From Bacteroidales bacterium SW299 (GTDB taxonomy: Bacteria; Bacteroidota; Bacteroidia; Bacteroidales; Bacteroidaceae): a stretch of DNA of 64,000 bases. Below the pieces are notes generated by a model. That model did no database searches and was not told the DNA's origin. It saw only the letters and a list, made by a program, of their open reading frames with translations. Within the stretch, counting starts at the first letter, position 1. The number at the start of each line of letters is the position of its first letter. The stretch covers positions 1 to 64,000 of the forward strand of contig SDWH01000013.1 in assembly GCA_019550975.1 (NCBI GenBank), given 5' to 3'. The position numbers and the translations under genes are program-made. This document shows, piece after piece, positions 25,817 to 35,002 of this stretch.

Positions 25817-27571
25817 TCAATTGTTGCCCCAACCCGGGTTCTGTCCCAATTCAGGATTCAACTGCAATTGGTCGGAAGGCAACGGATAAAGATAATTCCG
25901 GTCACTCCATGTACGGTCGCTGTAAAGGATAATGCAACCTTCACCGTTCAGCGGACGTGCCTGTGCTGCCCAGCTGATTTCAAACCAAGTCCCGGTCACA
26001 AGAACTCCAAGCTGATCCTGAGGCATTTCAGTTTCGGCTGTAGCCCAACGCTTCAAGTCATCGATGCGATACCCTTCCATAATCAGCTCCACCGTACGTT
26101 CGCGGCGGATTTCCTCACGCATGGAAAGTCCGTTATTGTTTACCAGGCTGTTGCTCAGTTTCGGCATATTGGGATTGGAACGCAAACGAACCAGATTCAA
26201 CGACATGTCAAGGTCGGAATCCGAAATGCTGCCACTCAGTTCATAGGTTGCTTCTGCATAGTTCAACAGCACTTCAGCATAGCGGATTACAGGGAAGTCC
26301 ATCGATTCAATGTTATCTTGCGCCCGACGCTCTATCGCCCATTTATGGGGACGGTAACCGCTGTTGCTGCGTACATCTGCCGTACGTGCATTCTCCAGAT
26401 CTGCATCTGTCCATGTCGTGCGTGACGTTGCCGACTCATTGTCCCAGAAACGTGTGCCATGCATCAAAAACGTATTGCTCATCCGGTTGTCACGGTTCTG
26501 GTATTCATCCGTAACGTCTGCATATCCCAGGAATTGTGAAGACTTGTCGATAGGAAGTCCGTCAGAACACAGATACATATTTGCCAGTTTGCGTGTCAGC
26601 CACGTTGCACCTTCCAGAATGCCGTGTGTAATGTTCGTACTCAGACGGTCGCCATAACGGTGGCGATGCGCAAGGATGTATTCGTTGTTCGAGCTTTTCG
26701 AAAGATTGGCCGGGTTGCACTGTATACCGTCTTCCAAGATAAACATATAGCGGTAACTCTCGTCACCCAAAGCCTCACTATAAAACAAAGAGTAGTCACC
26801 ACTTGTGATAACCTGACTGGCGGCATCCTTGGCTATGGTCAACAATGCCGTACTGCGATCTGTGTTAGAAGTGGCATCTGCACCTTTTTCATGAAATTTC
26901 TGCCAGGTACCTTCGTAAAGAGCAACCCTTGAAAGCATCGCCAAAGCCGCGCCTTTGGTCAAGCGGCCAGCCTCGGAAGCGGCTTCCGGCAATAGTTCGG
27001 CAGCGTCCTGCAAGTCAGTGATAATCTGATCAATCACTTCCCCACGGTCGTTTCTCGGGCCGTACAGTTCTTGCGAGTCAATGTCAAGAGGCTGCGTCAA
27101 TATAACCGCATCGCCCCATATCTGCACCAACTCAAAATGAAGGTAAGCACGGAAGAACTTCGCTTCGCCCACGGGTACGGCAATCGCTTCCTGATCGCCG
27201 AAACTTTCGGCACGGTCCAACAACAGATTGGTGTAATAAATGCGTTTATACAGATTGGTATAGTTTTCATCTTCACTCGGAATGGAATTGGTTCCCTGGC
27301 TATATACATTGATGGACGAAGTGGCAAGCAAATCCGAACGGAAGTCACTGTGCGGACCGTCGCTCACGCCATTGCCGTAAGTAGCCGTACCAGATAAATA
27401 AATGTCACGTGTCCAGCCATAAAACTGATTGGCGAACAGTTGGAAATTATCGGCTGTATTCCAAACCAGATTGTCGCCCATTTGTGCCTGCGGTTCCAGA
27501 TTCAAGCAAGAAGTCGTAAACAGACTCATCACCGAAAAGCAGGCTGCAGTTATGTAATGTCTCTTTTTCAT
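25817..27571 (-). CDS. SusD/RagB family nutrient-binding lipoprotein
   Basis: 584 residues with a lipoprotein signal (FTTSCLNLEPQAQMG). The TPR-like N-terminal region and family cues are visible: FFRAYLHFELVQIWGDAVILTQPLD, VIRYAEVLLNYAEATYEL, and the ending YPLPSDQLQLNPELGQNPGW. SusD proteins cap the SusC transporter at the cell surface and bind the target glycan. It lies 29 bp downstream of susC, the invariant SusCD arrangement. Confidence 0.95.
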   Translation of the reverse strand: MKKRHYITAACFSVMSLFTTSCLNLEPQAQMGDNLVWNTADNFQLFANQFYGWTRDIYLSGTATYGNGVSDGPHSDFRSDLLATSSINVYSQGTNSIPSEDENYTNLYKRIYYTNLLLDRAESFGDQEAIAVPVGEAKFFRAYLHFELVQIWGDAVILTQPLDIDSQELYGPRNDRGEVIDQIITDLQDAAELLPEAASEAGRLTKGAALAMLSRVALYEGTWQKFHEKGADATSNTDRSTALLTIAKDAASQVITSGDYSLFYSEALGDESYRYMFILEDGIQCNPANLSKSSNNEYILAHRHRYGDRLSTNITHGILEGATWLTRKLANMYLCSDGLPIDKSSQFLGYADVTDEYQNRDNRMSNTFLMHGTRFWDNESATSRTTWTDADLENARTADVRSNSGYRPHKWAIERRAQDNIESMDFPVIRYAEVLLNYAEATYELSGSISDSDLDMSLNLVRLRSNPNMPKLSNSLVNNNGLSMREEIRRERTVELIMEGYRIDDLKRWATAETEMPQDQLGVLVTGTWFEISWAAQARPLNGEGCIILYSDRTWSDRNYLYPLPSDQLQLNPELGQNPGWGNN

Positions 27572-27600
27572 ATATTGTCTATCAATCTTTATGCGGTTAA

Positions 27601-30600
27601 TTAAAAGGTTACATTGGCACCGAACGTAAACGAACGGGTAAACGGATAACGCGACAGACCGGTAGCGTCACGCTTGGCTTCGGGATCCCATCCGTCGGTA
27701 ATCTTGGTGGTTTCCCACAAGTCTGCACCCGTCACATACAAACGGAGACCTTCTATGCATTTCGTTTTTTGCAACAGTTTCGAATCGAACGTATAACCGA
27801 TGGTCACATTCTTCAAACAGAGGTAACGTCCGTCTTGGGCGGTCAGCGAAGATGCCTGATAGTTATAGTTATTGATGTTTGAATCATTCGTATAAGGTGC
27901 ATAATAAGCATCAGGATTCTCCGGGCTCCACACATTGCCAATGGAAGCCGTCGTTGTATTCGTGTAATTGGCACGGAAAGGTACTGTCGTGTTGTCTATG
28001 TCACGGTAAACGAAACGGTTGGCCGCTCCCTGGAAAATCACGTTCAGATCGAATCCTTTCCACGAAACTCCGGCATTGAACGAATAAGAGATTTCGGGCG
28101 AATCGCTTCCCAAGTAGATATAGTCTTTCTCGTCCAGTATACCGTCGCCATTCTCGTCGCAATACATATTGTCACCCACACGCAGGTTGCTCGGTATGCC
28201 GATTGCATTGGTATCATAGTATTTTGCCAGATAAGCATCCAACTGTTCTTCATTCTGGATCTTTCCTCCATAGCGCAAGCCGAAGATGGAATTCAGCGCA
28301 TAGCCTTGCTGTGTCTTGACGTATCCCGACTGAAGCACGGTTGTTCCTCCATAATCAGTCAGTTCGTTGCGGGCAAAAGTCAGCGTTCCGCCTACATAGT
28401 AGCTCCAGTCGCCTATCTTGTCGCGCCAAGTAGCCTGGCCTTCATATCCCCAGCCTTTAAACTTACCGCTATTGGTGGTAGGCGCATCGTCACCCAATAC
28501 AGCAGGGTAAGAGATTTCTACCAGCATGTCATCATTCTTCTTCAAGAAAGCTTCCACCGTACCGGTCAGCTTGCCGTTGAGGAAACCGAAATCAACTGCT
28601 ACGTTATAGTTTTTAATACGTTCCCAATGACGGGTCGTTGATACCAGTTTGCCGTCCGTAGCGATATAAGAAAGTAATCCCGAACCTACGTAAGCACCGT
28701 TAGCCGTATTCACATTATACAACTGCACGCCATCGTAGTTGCCGATACCGCTTTGGTTACCCATTTCGGCGTATGAAACACGGAGTTTCAAGTCGCTCAG
28801 CCAGTCCACATCCTCCATAAAAACTTCCTGCTTGATGCGCCAACCGGCAGAGATGCCATAGAAAGCAGCCCAACGGTTCGAAGGCTGGAACTTGGAAGAT
28901 CCGTCGTAACGTCCGTTTACTTCCAGCAGGTAACGGTCATCGTAATTGTAATTGAATCGGCCGTAAAACGAAAGGAACGCATTCTGATACTTGTCAACAT
29001 CCTCGTTGTTGGCACCGTCCAACGTCACGTCACCCGAACCGTTCACGATTTCCAGTCCGCTCAAGATGTTTTCTACCCTTACACCCCACGTTTTGTAGTC
29101 ATTAAATTCATACTGCCCACCGAGGGTCAGGCTCAAGTCGTGCTTGCCGAACTTCTTATGCGCGTTCAGGTAAGCCGAGAACGAATAGAAATTGGTCTGA
29201 TTCGTAGTGGCACGATAATAAGACGCATCTGCCGTAGGAGTAGTCAGCACCTGCCGGGTTCCCGTAAAGTTGTAGTAAGTGACCGAATTGCTCACCACGT
29301 CGCGGTTTGCCGTACTGTTTGTATAGCCCACATTGGCATTTGCCGACAACCAGTCATTAATCGTGTAATTCAAAGTTTCGCTGATATTCAATGACGATAC
29401 GGAAAGCTTGTTGTCGCCGCCTTCTTCTACCTTAGCTACCGGCGAACCCCATGTACCCCACGCATAATTATCACCGTTCATATTAGTCAAAGGCAATCCC
29501 GGCATCGGAGTCTGGGTGGTCAACACCGAACTGATATCGGTAGGTGACACCTGTTCCTGACGATTGTAAGAGATAACCGATTCCAAAGTCAACTTATCGG
29601 TCAGCTTCACCGAATTGCTCAGGCGGAAGTTGTAACGCTGGTTATTGTTGTTTCCATACTGCAGCGGAGAACCATCGTACATATATCCCAATGACAAACG
29701 GTAAGAAGCCTTTTCCGTACCTCCCGATATACTCAGGTTGTGATCGGTAGACAATGAATTGCCGAACAAAGAACCCAGCCAGTCCACGCTGTCATCGAAT
29801 ACAAAGTCTGCCACATCGGTAAACGCCGCATTGCCAAACGGATTCGAAGTATTTTCCAGATCAATGTAAGTTCCTTTGTACTTCTTTGCCAACTGGGCAT
29901 ACGTGTACCAGCTGTTCGATGTATTGCCGTCGTTCTCCAATGCTGTCATCACACCGTCCGCCCATTGGTCGATGCTCATCAGTTCAGGCATCAGTCCCAC
30001 AGTCTTCAGCGTGACCGAACCGCTATATTCCACTTTGGTCTTGCCTTCTTTTCCCTTCTTGGTAGTAACCAATACGACACCACCTGCGGCACGTGCACCA
30101 TAGATAGCAGCCGAGCCGTCTTTCAGGAAGTTAATGGACTCAATGTCGTTCGGGTTTATCAGACGGAGGTCATTCACGCTATTCGTCGCCACACCGTCTA
30201 TGATAACCAAAGGCTCGGTGCTGTTCACCGAAACCGAACCACGCAAGTTCATGCTCCAGCTTTCATCGCCCGGCGCAGAAGAAGAACGTGTAATCATCAC
30301 CCCCGGAACCTGACCCTGCAAGGCCTGCAAAGGACTGGAAAGATTACCTTTCTCCATAAATGCCTTATCGTCCACCACGGTCACCGAACCCGTCAACGAC
30401 TCCTTCTTCACCGTACCGTAACCGACAACCACCACTTCGCCCAATACTTCCGAATCTTCATGCAAGCTTACGTGAGCAAGTTCCGGGCTTGAAGCCGGAA
30501 GTTCGACCGACTTATAACCGATATAAGAAATGACTACCAGAGCATTTTTAGAAGAAACATTCAACGAAAAATTTCCGTCCATGTCTGTTATCACACCATT

Positions 30601-30810
30601 AGAAGTCCCTTTTTCAAGAACACTCGCACCGATAACGGGAACCCCGTCAGCATCCAACACTTGTCCCTTTACCGCAACCGTCTGCATGACAGACCGGACC
30701 GAATCAGTTTCCGCAAACGCCGAAACGACATTTCCCGTTGCCATAGCAGAAACCATCATCACTGAGAAAAGGACTCTTTTCGATGAAATCTTTAGAAATT
30801 CATGCTTCAT
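27601..30810 (-). CDS. SusC/RagA family TonB-dependent outer-membrane transporter
   Basis: About 1069 residues from Met 30810 (MKHEFLKISSKRVLFSVMM, signal peptide); an upstream in-frame Met at 30849 adds a non-signal lead and is less likely. A carboxypeptidase-regulatory-like domain (VKGQVLDADGVPVIGASVL) precedes the TonB box and plug (VVVVGYGTVKKESLTGSV), then a 22-strand barrel ending FTFGANVTF. There is no N-terminal STN domain, so it is not itself a FecA-type signalling receptor. It imports an oligosaccharide with SusD. It is 51 bp downstream of an ECF sigma gene. Confidence 0.95.
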   Translation of the reverse strand: MKHEFLKISSKRVLFSVMMVSAMATGNVVSAFAETDSVRSVMQTVAVKGQVLDADGVPVIGASVLEKGTSNGVITDMDGNFSLNVSSKNALVVISYIGYKSVELPASSPELAHVSLHEDSEVLGEVVVVGYGTVKKESLTGSVTVVDDKAFMEKGNLSSPLQALQGQVPGVMITRSSSAPGDESWSMNLRGSVSVNSTEPLVIIDGVATNSVNDLRLINPNDIESINFLKDGSAAIYGARAAGGVVLVTTKKGKEGKTKVEYSGSVTLKTVGLMPELMSIDQWADGVMTALENDGNTSNSWYTYAQLAKKYKGTYIDLENTSNPFGNAAFTDVADFVFDDSVDWLGSLFGNSLSTDHNLSISGGTEKASYRLSLGYMYDGSPLQYGNNNNQRYNFRLSNSVKLTDKLTLESVISYNRQEQVSPTDISSVLTTQTPMPGLPLTNMNGDNYAWGTWGSPVAKVEEGGDNKLSVSSLNISETLNYTINDWLSANANVGYTNSTANRDVVSNSVTYYNFTGTRQVLTTPTADASYYRATTNQTNFYSFSAYLNAHKKFGKHDLSLTLGGQYEFNDYKTWGVRVENILSGLEIVNGSGDVTLDGANNEDVDKYQNAFLSFYGRFNYNYDDRYLLEVNGRYDGSSKFQPSNRWAAFYGISAGWRIKQEVFMEDVDWLSDLKLRVSYAEMGNQSGIGNYDGVQLYNVNTANGAYVGSGLLSYIATDGKLVSTTRHWERIKNYNVAVDFGFLNGKLTGTVEAFLKKNDDMLVEISYPAVLGDDAPTTNSGKFKGWGYEGQATWRDKIGDWSYYVGGTLTFARNELTDYGGTTVLQSGYVKTQQGYALNSIFGLRYGGKIQNEEQLDAYLAKYYDTNAIGIPSNLRVGDNMYCDENGDGILDEKDYIYLGSDSPEISYSFNAGVSWKGFDLNVIFQGAANRFVYRDIDNTTVPFRANYTNTTTASIGNVWSPENPDAYYAPYTNDSNINNYNYQASSLTAQDGRYLCLKNVTIGYTFDSKLLQKTKCIEGLRLYVTGADLWETTKITDGWDPEAKRDATGLSRYPFTRSFTFGANVTF

Positions 30811-30861
30811 AAGATTAAACTTTAAATTAACAACTCCGTTTGTTCTCACAGTTTCTGTTCA

Positions 30862-31377
30862 TTATATACATTGTTTTATATACTCTCTCACTTCTTTCCT
30901 GCTGATAAAGAGATGATTCTCAACCGTGCGCTTCGAAAGGTTCAGACGCAGGGCTATCTCATCGGAGGTCTTTCCCTGAAAACGGTTCATCGCATAAACG
31001 ATCCGACGCTGCATGGGCAGAGAAGCCACACGCCGGTATTCCGCTTTCTGCAGGTCGCGCGCAACAATCCCGCTTTCCGTTTCGTCCGAACAGAGCCCTC
31101 CGGACTCATACAGATATGCTGCCACTTCCTGCCGCCTGTAATGGCGGCGCAGGTAATCCGTCACCAGGTTGCGGGCAATTGTAAACAAAAAATGTTTCAC
31201 AGTTTCTTCACAAAGCATCTTGCGATATTCCAAAAGCCGGGCAAACGCATCCTGGGTCAAGTCTTCGGATTCTTCTTTTTTCCCTGTCTTATAATAGACA
31301 TAAAGGAAGACCGGATGCCTGTACTTTTCGTAGCATTCCGCGACTAACTGGTTCACTTTTTCTTCCGGGTCTTTCAT
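30862..31377 (-). CDS. ECF RNA polymerase sigma factor of the PUL
   Basis: 171 residues. Region 2 includes SEDLTQDAFARLLEYRK and HFLFTIARNLVTDYLRR; region 4 includes ASLPMQRRIVYAMNRFQGKTSDEIALRLNLSKRTVENHLFISRK. It resembles the Bacteroidetes sigma factors normally paired with a FecR anti-sigma. Here no anti-sigma gene follows and the downstream SusC lacks the STN signalling domain, so its control must differ. It probably directs transcription of the susCD operon, into which it appears to read. Confidence 0.88.
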   Translation of the reverse strand: MKDPEEKVNQLVAECYEKYRHPVFLYVYYKTGKKEESEDLTQDAFARLLEYRKMLCEETVKHFLFTIARNLVTDYLRRHYRRQEVAAYLYESGGLCSDETESGIVARDLQKAEYRRVASLPMQRRIVYAMNRFQGKTSDEIALRLNLSKRTVENHLFISRKEVREYIKQCI

Positions 31378-31390
31378 ATTAATTAGCTTT

Positions 31391-31466
31391 TGAGATTTGT
31401 TTTACGCTTGCAAAAATAGAGGGAGAATCGGACATCACATAATTTTTCCCGTTGAAACAAATCTCA
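31391..31466. promoter_or_regulatory. PUL promoter flanked by a 14-bp inverted repeat
   Basis: On the minus strand TATTTTTG (31418 to 31411) is a -7 box, about 33 bp before the sigma gene start. It is bracketed by TGAGATTTGTTTTA (31391-31404) and TGAAACAAATCTCA (31453-31466), inverted copies matching at 13 of 14 positions with centres 62 bp apart. The element TTATGTGA also occurs twice upstream on the minus strand. This is a plausible operator for the membrane AraC-type regulator encoded just downstream of the divide. Confidence 0.5.
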
Positions 31467-31516
31467 CATAACCCGATGATACTAATATCGGAATAACTAA
31501 CTAATACACAATAAAA

Positions 31517-31556
31517 TATCATCCAGTCCCAAATTATTATTTAAGACTGGATGATA
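31517..31556 (-). terminator. Terminator of the membrane regulator gene
   Basis: TATCATCCAGTC (31517-31528) and GACTGGATGATA (31545-31556) form a perfect 12-bp stem with a 16-nt loop. On the minus strand it is followed by TTTTATT, and it lies 63 bp beyond the regulator stop codon. Confidence 0.75.
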
Positions 31557-31618
31557 CATTTGTCTACAGAGAAACTGGGGGAAAAAACGCAGAAATACTG
31601 CCTCACGGAAACAGAGAT

Positions 31619-34480
31619 TCATTTCTGAACGCTCTTGATGTATTCATTGGGAGTGATGCCGGTGGCCTTCTTGAACGAGCGGAAAAACGAAGCCCTCGAG
31701 CTGAACCCGCACCGTTCAGCCAAAGCCTCGAGCGTATACTTGGAACAGTCTTCAGACGTGACGATCGCTTTAAACTCCAGCACCCTGTATTCATTTACAT
31801 AATCATAATAGCTCTTCTTCAAGTACTGGTTGAAAAGATAAGAAAGCGCATGCGACGAAGAGCCTACCATAGAAGCCAGATCTGCAATCTTCAGGTCGGT
31901 ATGGATATAGGGCTTCTTCTCGTTCATCACCTCGTCCAGCAGATTGCTGAGGCGTTCGCATTCTTCATCGCTCAACTTGTTCGTCTTATACTTGCCGCCG
32001 CCTTCTCCCTCATCTGCCGCAAGAGCCGTTTCTTCAAGTGACGGGTGCGGAGCAATGAGGGATTCGGGCTCTTCCGCGCTGTTTGCACTCCCGCCTGCAT
32101 CAAACGCAGGGACAGCGGAAACTTCCGGCTCCGCATAAACCACAGGCTCCTGCCGCCGCGCATGTTTCCGGCGATAAAGCAGAATTCCGGCAGCAGCAAG
32201 AACCAAAGCCAGCACCCCCGCCCACCATCCTCCGGAAGAAGGCGGAAGCACCTCCAGTTCAAGAGCCGATTCCGGATAACCGATTCTGCGGATATAATAA
32301 CGGCACCCGCCTTTCGGCACGTTATAAAGATTAAATTCTGACTTGCCGACCAGAAGCTTCCATTCCTCATCTTCCGCCTCACGGTATTCATAAGCCGCTT
32401 CATCCGGCGAAACATACAGCAAGTCTGCAAGCAACAGCGTAAGACTGCTGTTTCGGCTGCTCAAACTGATGCGGTAGGTGTTGCCCGTACGCTCCAGAAG
32501 CTCCGGACGGTCAACTCCGTCAACAAGCACTCCGGATATGGCCGCAGCATACGGCAGTTCGGGCAGCCGCCTCGCCTTTCCTCCCGGCAGGGAAACCAGT
32601 CCGTTTGAGTTTCCGAACCACAGTGTCCCGGCAGAATCCTTCAGCGCATAGCAGTTGATGAACACATTGCTGGGAATCCCGTCAACCATACCGAACGGCA
32701 TGATGCCTCCTTCTCCGTCATACCGGTACACTCCGTTGTTCGTTGCAATCCAGAAAGCTTTCGAATTGTCTTCGATAACCGACATAAGCGATTTCCCGTC
32801 CAACAAAGTACCTTTTCCCACCCTTCCGAAATTCTTCAACGAAAGGTCAGAAACAAAAAGGCTCCCTTTTTCCGGCAGGAAGAGCAGCCGATGGTCAGAA
32901 GATTCATACACCATACGCACCTTTTCCCTGTTGATGAACCCTTCGGGGAAAACGTTTGCCTTCAGACTCAAAGTGGAAGGATCCCAAATGCACATTCCGT
33001 TTTCCGTGCATATCCAGCCTTTTCCCGTAGAATCAAAAAAGATTTCATACACGTTTCCTTCCGGCAGCTTGGTATCAGCACTCTGGAAATGACGGATCTT
33101 CTCTCCATCACGAAAGCAGTAAAGCCCGTTGGAAGTGCCTACCCACAAGCATCCTTCCCTGTCGGAACGGATGCAGAATATATGTCCGTTCTTGAAAGGA
33201 TACGGCTCGGAAGAATAAAAATCCTCCACTTCAAGCGTGCGGGGGTTGAACACATACATCCCTCCTCCATACGTGCCGATATAGTATTTCCCGGAAAAAT
33301 AACAGCTTGAAATAATGATGCTTGCCCTAAGCTGGGGGGTGTCAAAAGTTTTGAAACGCCCGTCGGCCTCATCTATAAATATGAAGCCGTCGCGCGTGCC
33401 GATCAGCTTCTGCTTCCCGTGAAACGAAACCGTCCGGACGGGCATCCCTTCGGTTGTGAAACGCGAGCCGAAGCGATAGACCTGAAAAAGATGGCTGCGA
33501 TAAAGGCTGTAGTCCACGCCAAGCTGGTAGAAACCGATCCAAAGCAGCCCGTCGCGGTCGGCCAGCACCGAATAGACCGAATTGGAACGGATGGCCGGAT
33601 CGGCGTTTGTATCGTGGCGGAAAGAGCGGACTATCTGATTGGCAGACACGGAAATGAAATGAACGCCGTTTCCGTCGGTTCCCACATACAGCAGGTCCTT
33701 GCCGTCGGTAGAAAGCGAAGAGATGACTCCGCAACCCACATCAATGTACGGACGGAACACGCCATCCGCAACGTCATACTCGACAATACCGTCTGTCATT
33801 GTGCCCAAAAAGACACGCGCCCCCACCAGAGCCACATTATAATAGGCAGAAGCTGCTCTGCCGGACTGCGGCGGGAAAGAGCCTACCTTCCCTGTCAGAG
33901 GATTGAACGACTTCAATCCTCCCAGCGTAGATATCCAAAGAATGCCATGAGAGTCACCGGCGATACCGGTCACACGGTTGGCCGGAGAAAAGATGTTCCC
34001 GTCCAACTGCACGGAAGAGAAACTGCCGCCGGCATGTATGAAAAGCCCTTTGTCTGTTCCCACATAAACCGTGTCGCCGGAAACAAAAAACGCATGCACT
34101 CCCGAATCTATCGCATCGGAAGCGTGACGGAAGAGCTTGCCCGCATCATCATCTACACGAAACAGCCCTATGCCTGTCCCCGCCCATATTTCTCCTTCAG
34201 GAGTTTCCACTATCGAATAAACCCGTTTCTCCTTCTCATCATTCCCGTTTGTTGCTTCAAGAAAATAATGTCTGAGCCGCGCGCCATCGAAACGCTCCAG
34301 TGTGGTGTTGGTGCCAAACCATACAAACCCGCGGGAGTCCTTGTATATTGAGTTGACGACAAGATCCGGCATACCTTCCGAAACCGAAAGGGAACGGAAC
34401 GTATATGAATCAGCAGAAACGTGCGGAAAAACGAACACCAGACAAAGGCAAACAATCCATCTTCTAAACTTATCTTCCAT
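31619..34480 (-). CDS. Membrane one-component regulator: periplasmic propeller, TM helix, AraC HTH
   Basis: About 953 residues from Met 34480 (MEDKFRRWIVCLCLVFVFPHVSA, signal/anchor). Residues from about 25 to 650 are two-component-regulator propeller repeats (YKDSRGFVWFGTNTTLERFDG, DREGCLWVGTSNGLYCF, DSAGTLWFGNSNGLVSL). A Y_Y_Y-like beta domain follows, then a TM helix (WWAGVLALVLAAAGILLY, about 752-769), an acidic/Pro linker of about 60 residues, and an AraC HTH pair (IADLASMVGSSSHALSYLF; LEALAERCGFSSRASFFRSF; ITPNEYIKSV). The histidine kinase and receiver domains of normal hybrid two-component systems are absent. It probably senses a PUL oligosaccharide and binds the PUL promoter while membrane-anchored. 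Confidence 0.85.
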   Translation of the reverse strand: MEDKFRRWIVCLCLVFVFPHVSADSYTFRSLSVSEGMPDLVVNSIYKDSRGFVWFGTNTTLERFDGARLRHYFLEATNGNDEKEKRVYSIVETPEGEIWAGTGIGLFRVDDDAGKLFRHASDAIDSGVHAFFVSGDTVYVGTDKGLFIHAGGSFSSVQLDGNIFSPANRVTGIAGDSHGILWISTLGGLKSFNPLTGKVGSFPPQSGRAASAYYNVALVGARVFLGTMTDGIVEYDVADGVFRPYIDVGCGVISSLSTDGKDLLYVGTDGNGVHFISVSANQIVRSFRHDTNADPAIRSNSVYSVLADRDGLLWIGFYQLGVDYSLYRSHLFQVYRFGSRFTTEGMPVRTVSFHGKQKLIGTRDGFIFIDEADGRFKTFDTPQLRASIIISSCYFSGKYYIGTYGGGMYVFNPRTLEVEDFYSSEPYPFKNGHIFCIRSDREGCLWVGTSNGLYCFRDGEKIRHFQSADTKLPEGNVYEIFFDSTGKGWICTENGMCIWDPSTLSLKANVFPEGFINREKVRMVYESSDHRLLFLPEKGSLFVSDLSLKNFGRVGKGTLLDGKSLMSVIEDNSKAFWIATNNGVYRYDGEGGIMPFGMVDGIPSNVFINCYALKDSAGTLWFGNSNGLVSLPGGKARRLPELPYAAAISGVLVDGVDRPELLERTGNTYRISLSSRNSSLTLLLADLLYVSPDEAAYEYREAEDEEWKLLVGKSEFNLYNVPKGGCRYYIRRIGYPESALELEVLPPSSGGWWAGVLALVLAAAGILLYRRKHARRQEPVVYAEPEVSAVPAFDAGGSANSAEEPESLIAPHPSLEETALAADEGEGGGKYKTNKLSDEECERLSNLLDEVMNEKKPYIHTDLKIADLASMVGSSSHALSYLFNQYLKKSYYDYVNEYRVLEFKAIVTSEDCSKYTLEALAERCGFSSRASFFRSFKKATGITPNEYIKSVQK

Positions 34481-34504
34481 AGGGTTCTGCTTTACACACG
34501 GTGA

Positions 34505-34512
34505 CAAAAATA
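34505..34512 (-). promoter_or_regulatory. -7 box of the membrane regulator gene
   Basis: Minus-strand TATTTTTG (34512 to 34505), 24 bp before the start codon at 34480. It supports Met 34480 over the upstream in-frame Met at 34558, which would lie outside the transcript. Confidence 0.5.
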
Positions 34513-34792
34513 TGAAATTTTTAAATTTCTGAAAACATAAAGCTGGAAATTTAAGCAAAAAAATCAGAAAACCACACCTGAAGAAAATTACTTCAAAGTC
34601 TGTTCCGAGGCCAGTCTGTCTGCTTCATCCTGCCTTTTACCATCCTGCCGCATCAAAAATCCATGACCAGACCCGCACGTTCTACATTCCAGCCCTTGGA
34701 TTATAAAATATAACGGCATAACCCGACATTTCTGCCGAGAAAAGAGGAAAAAAGTTTTAGCCGAGAAACAGGGCCTTGCCTGCGGAAAAAGC

Positions 34793-34870
34793 ATAAAAAA
34801 AGGAGTACCGCTGTACTCCAACCTTTGTTAACCTTAAATCTAATACTATGAAAAACACATTGCAAATATA
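34793..34870 (-). ncRNA. Candidate short RNA with its own promoter and terminator
   Basis: Read on the minus strand: TATATTTG (34870 to 34863) as a -7 box, a start near 34857, about 40 nt of unstructured leader including GATTTAAGGTTAACAAAGG, then hairpin GGAGTAC-AGCG-GTACTCC (34819 to 34802) followed by seven T. The whole transcript would be about 65 nt and has no convincing open frame. It is separate from the regulator gene ending its promoter at 34512. The sequence looks like a recurrent Bacteroides small transcript, but I cannot name it. The rest of 34513-34790 shows no gene. Confidence 0.6.
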
Positions 34871-34944
34871 GCGATTTATATGATATAAAAGAATTATTTG
34901 CCAGAAAAAGTTCGGATTATAACATTTATTATATTATGGAGGAT

Positions 34945-34975
34945 TTTGCAGTTTGGCACATTTCCCATAATTTTG
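34945..34975 (+). promoter_or_regulatory. Promoter of the SLC13-type transporter gene
   Basis: TTTG (34945-34948), 19 bp, TAATTTTG (34968-34975): a full Bacteroides promoter match. Transcription would begin near 34982, which rules out the in-frame ATG at 34898 and supports the start at 35003. Confidence 0.7.
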
Positions 34976-35002
34976 CCCAGCAAATCAATTCCCTTAACAG
35001 CT

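Noticed and set aside
34588-34821. 77-residue minus-strand protein
   Set aside because: It overlaps the small-RNA unit's terminator and has cysteine-rich, non-protein-like composition with no family match.
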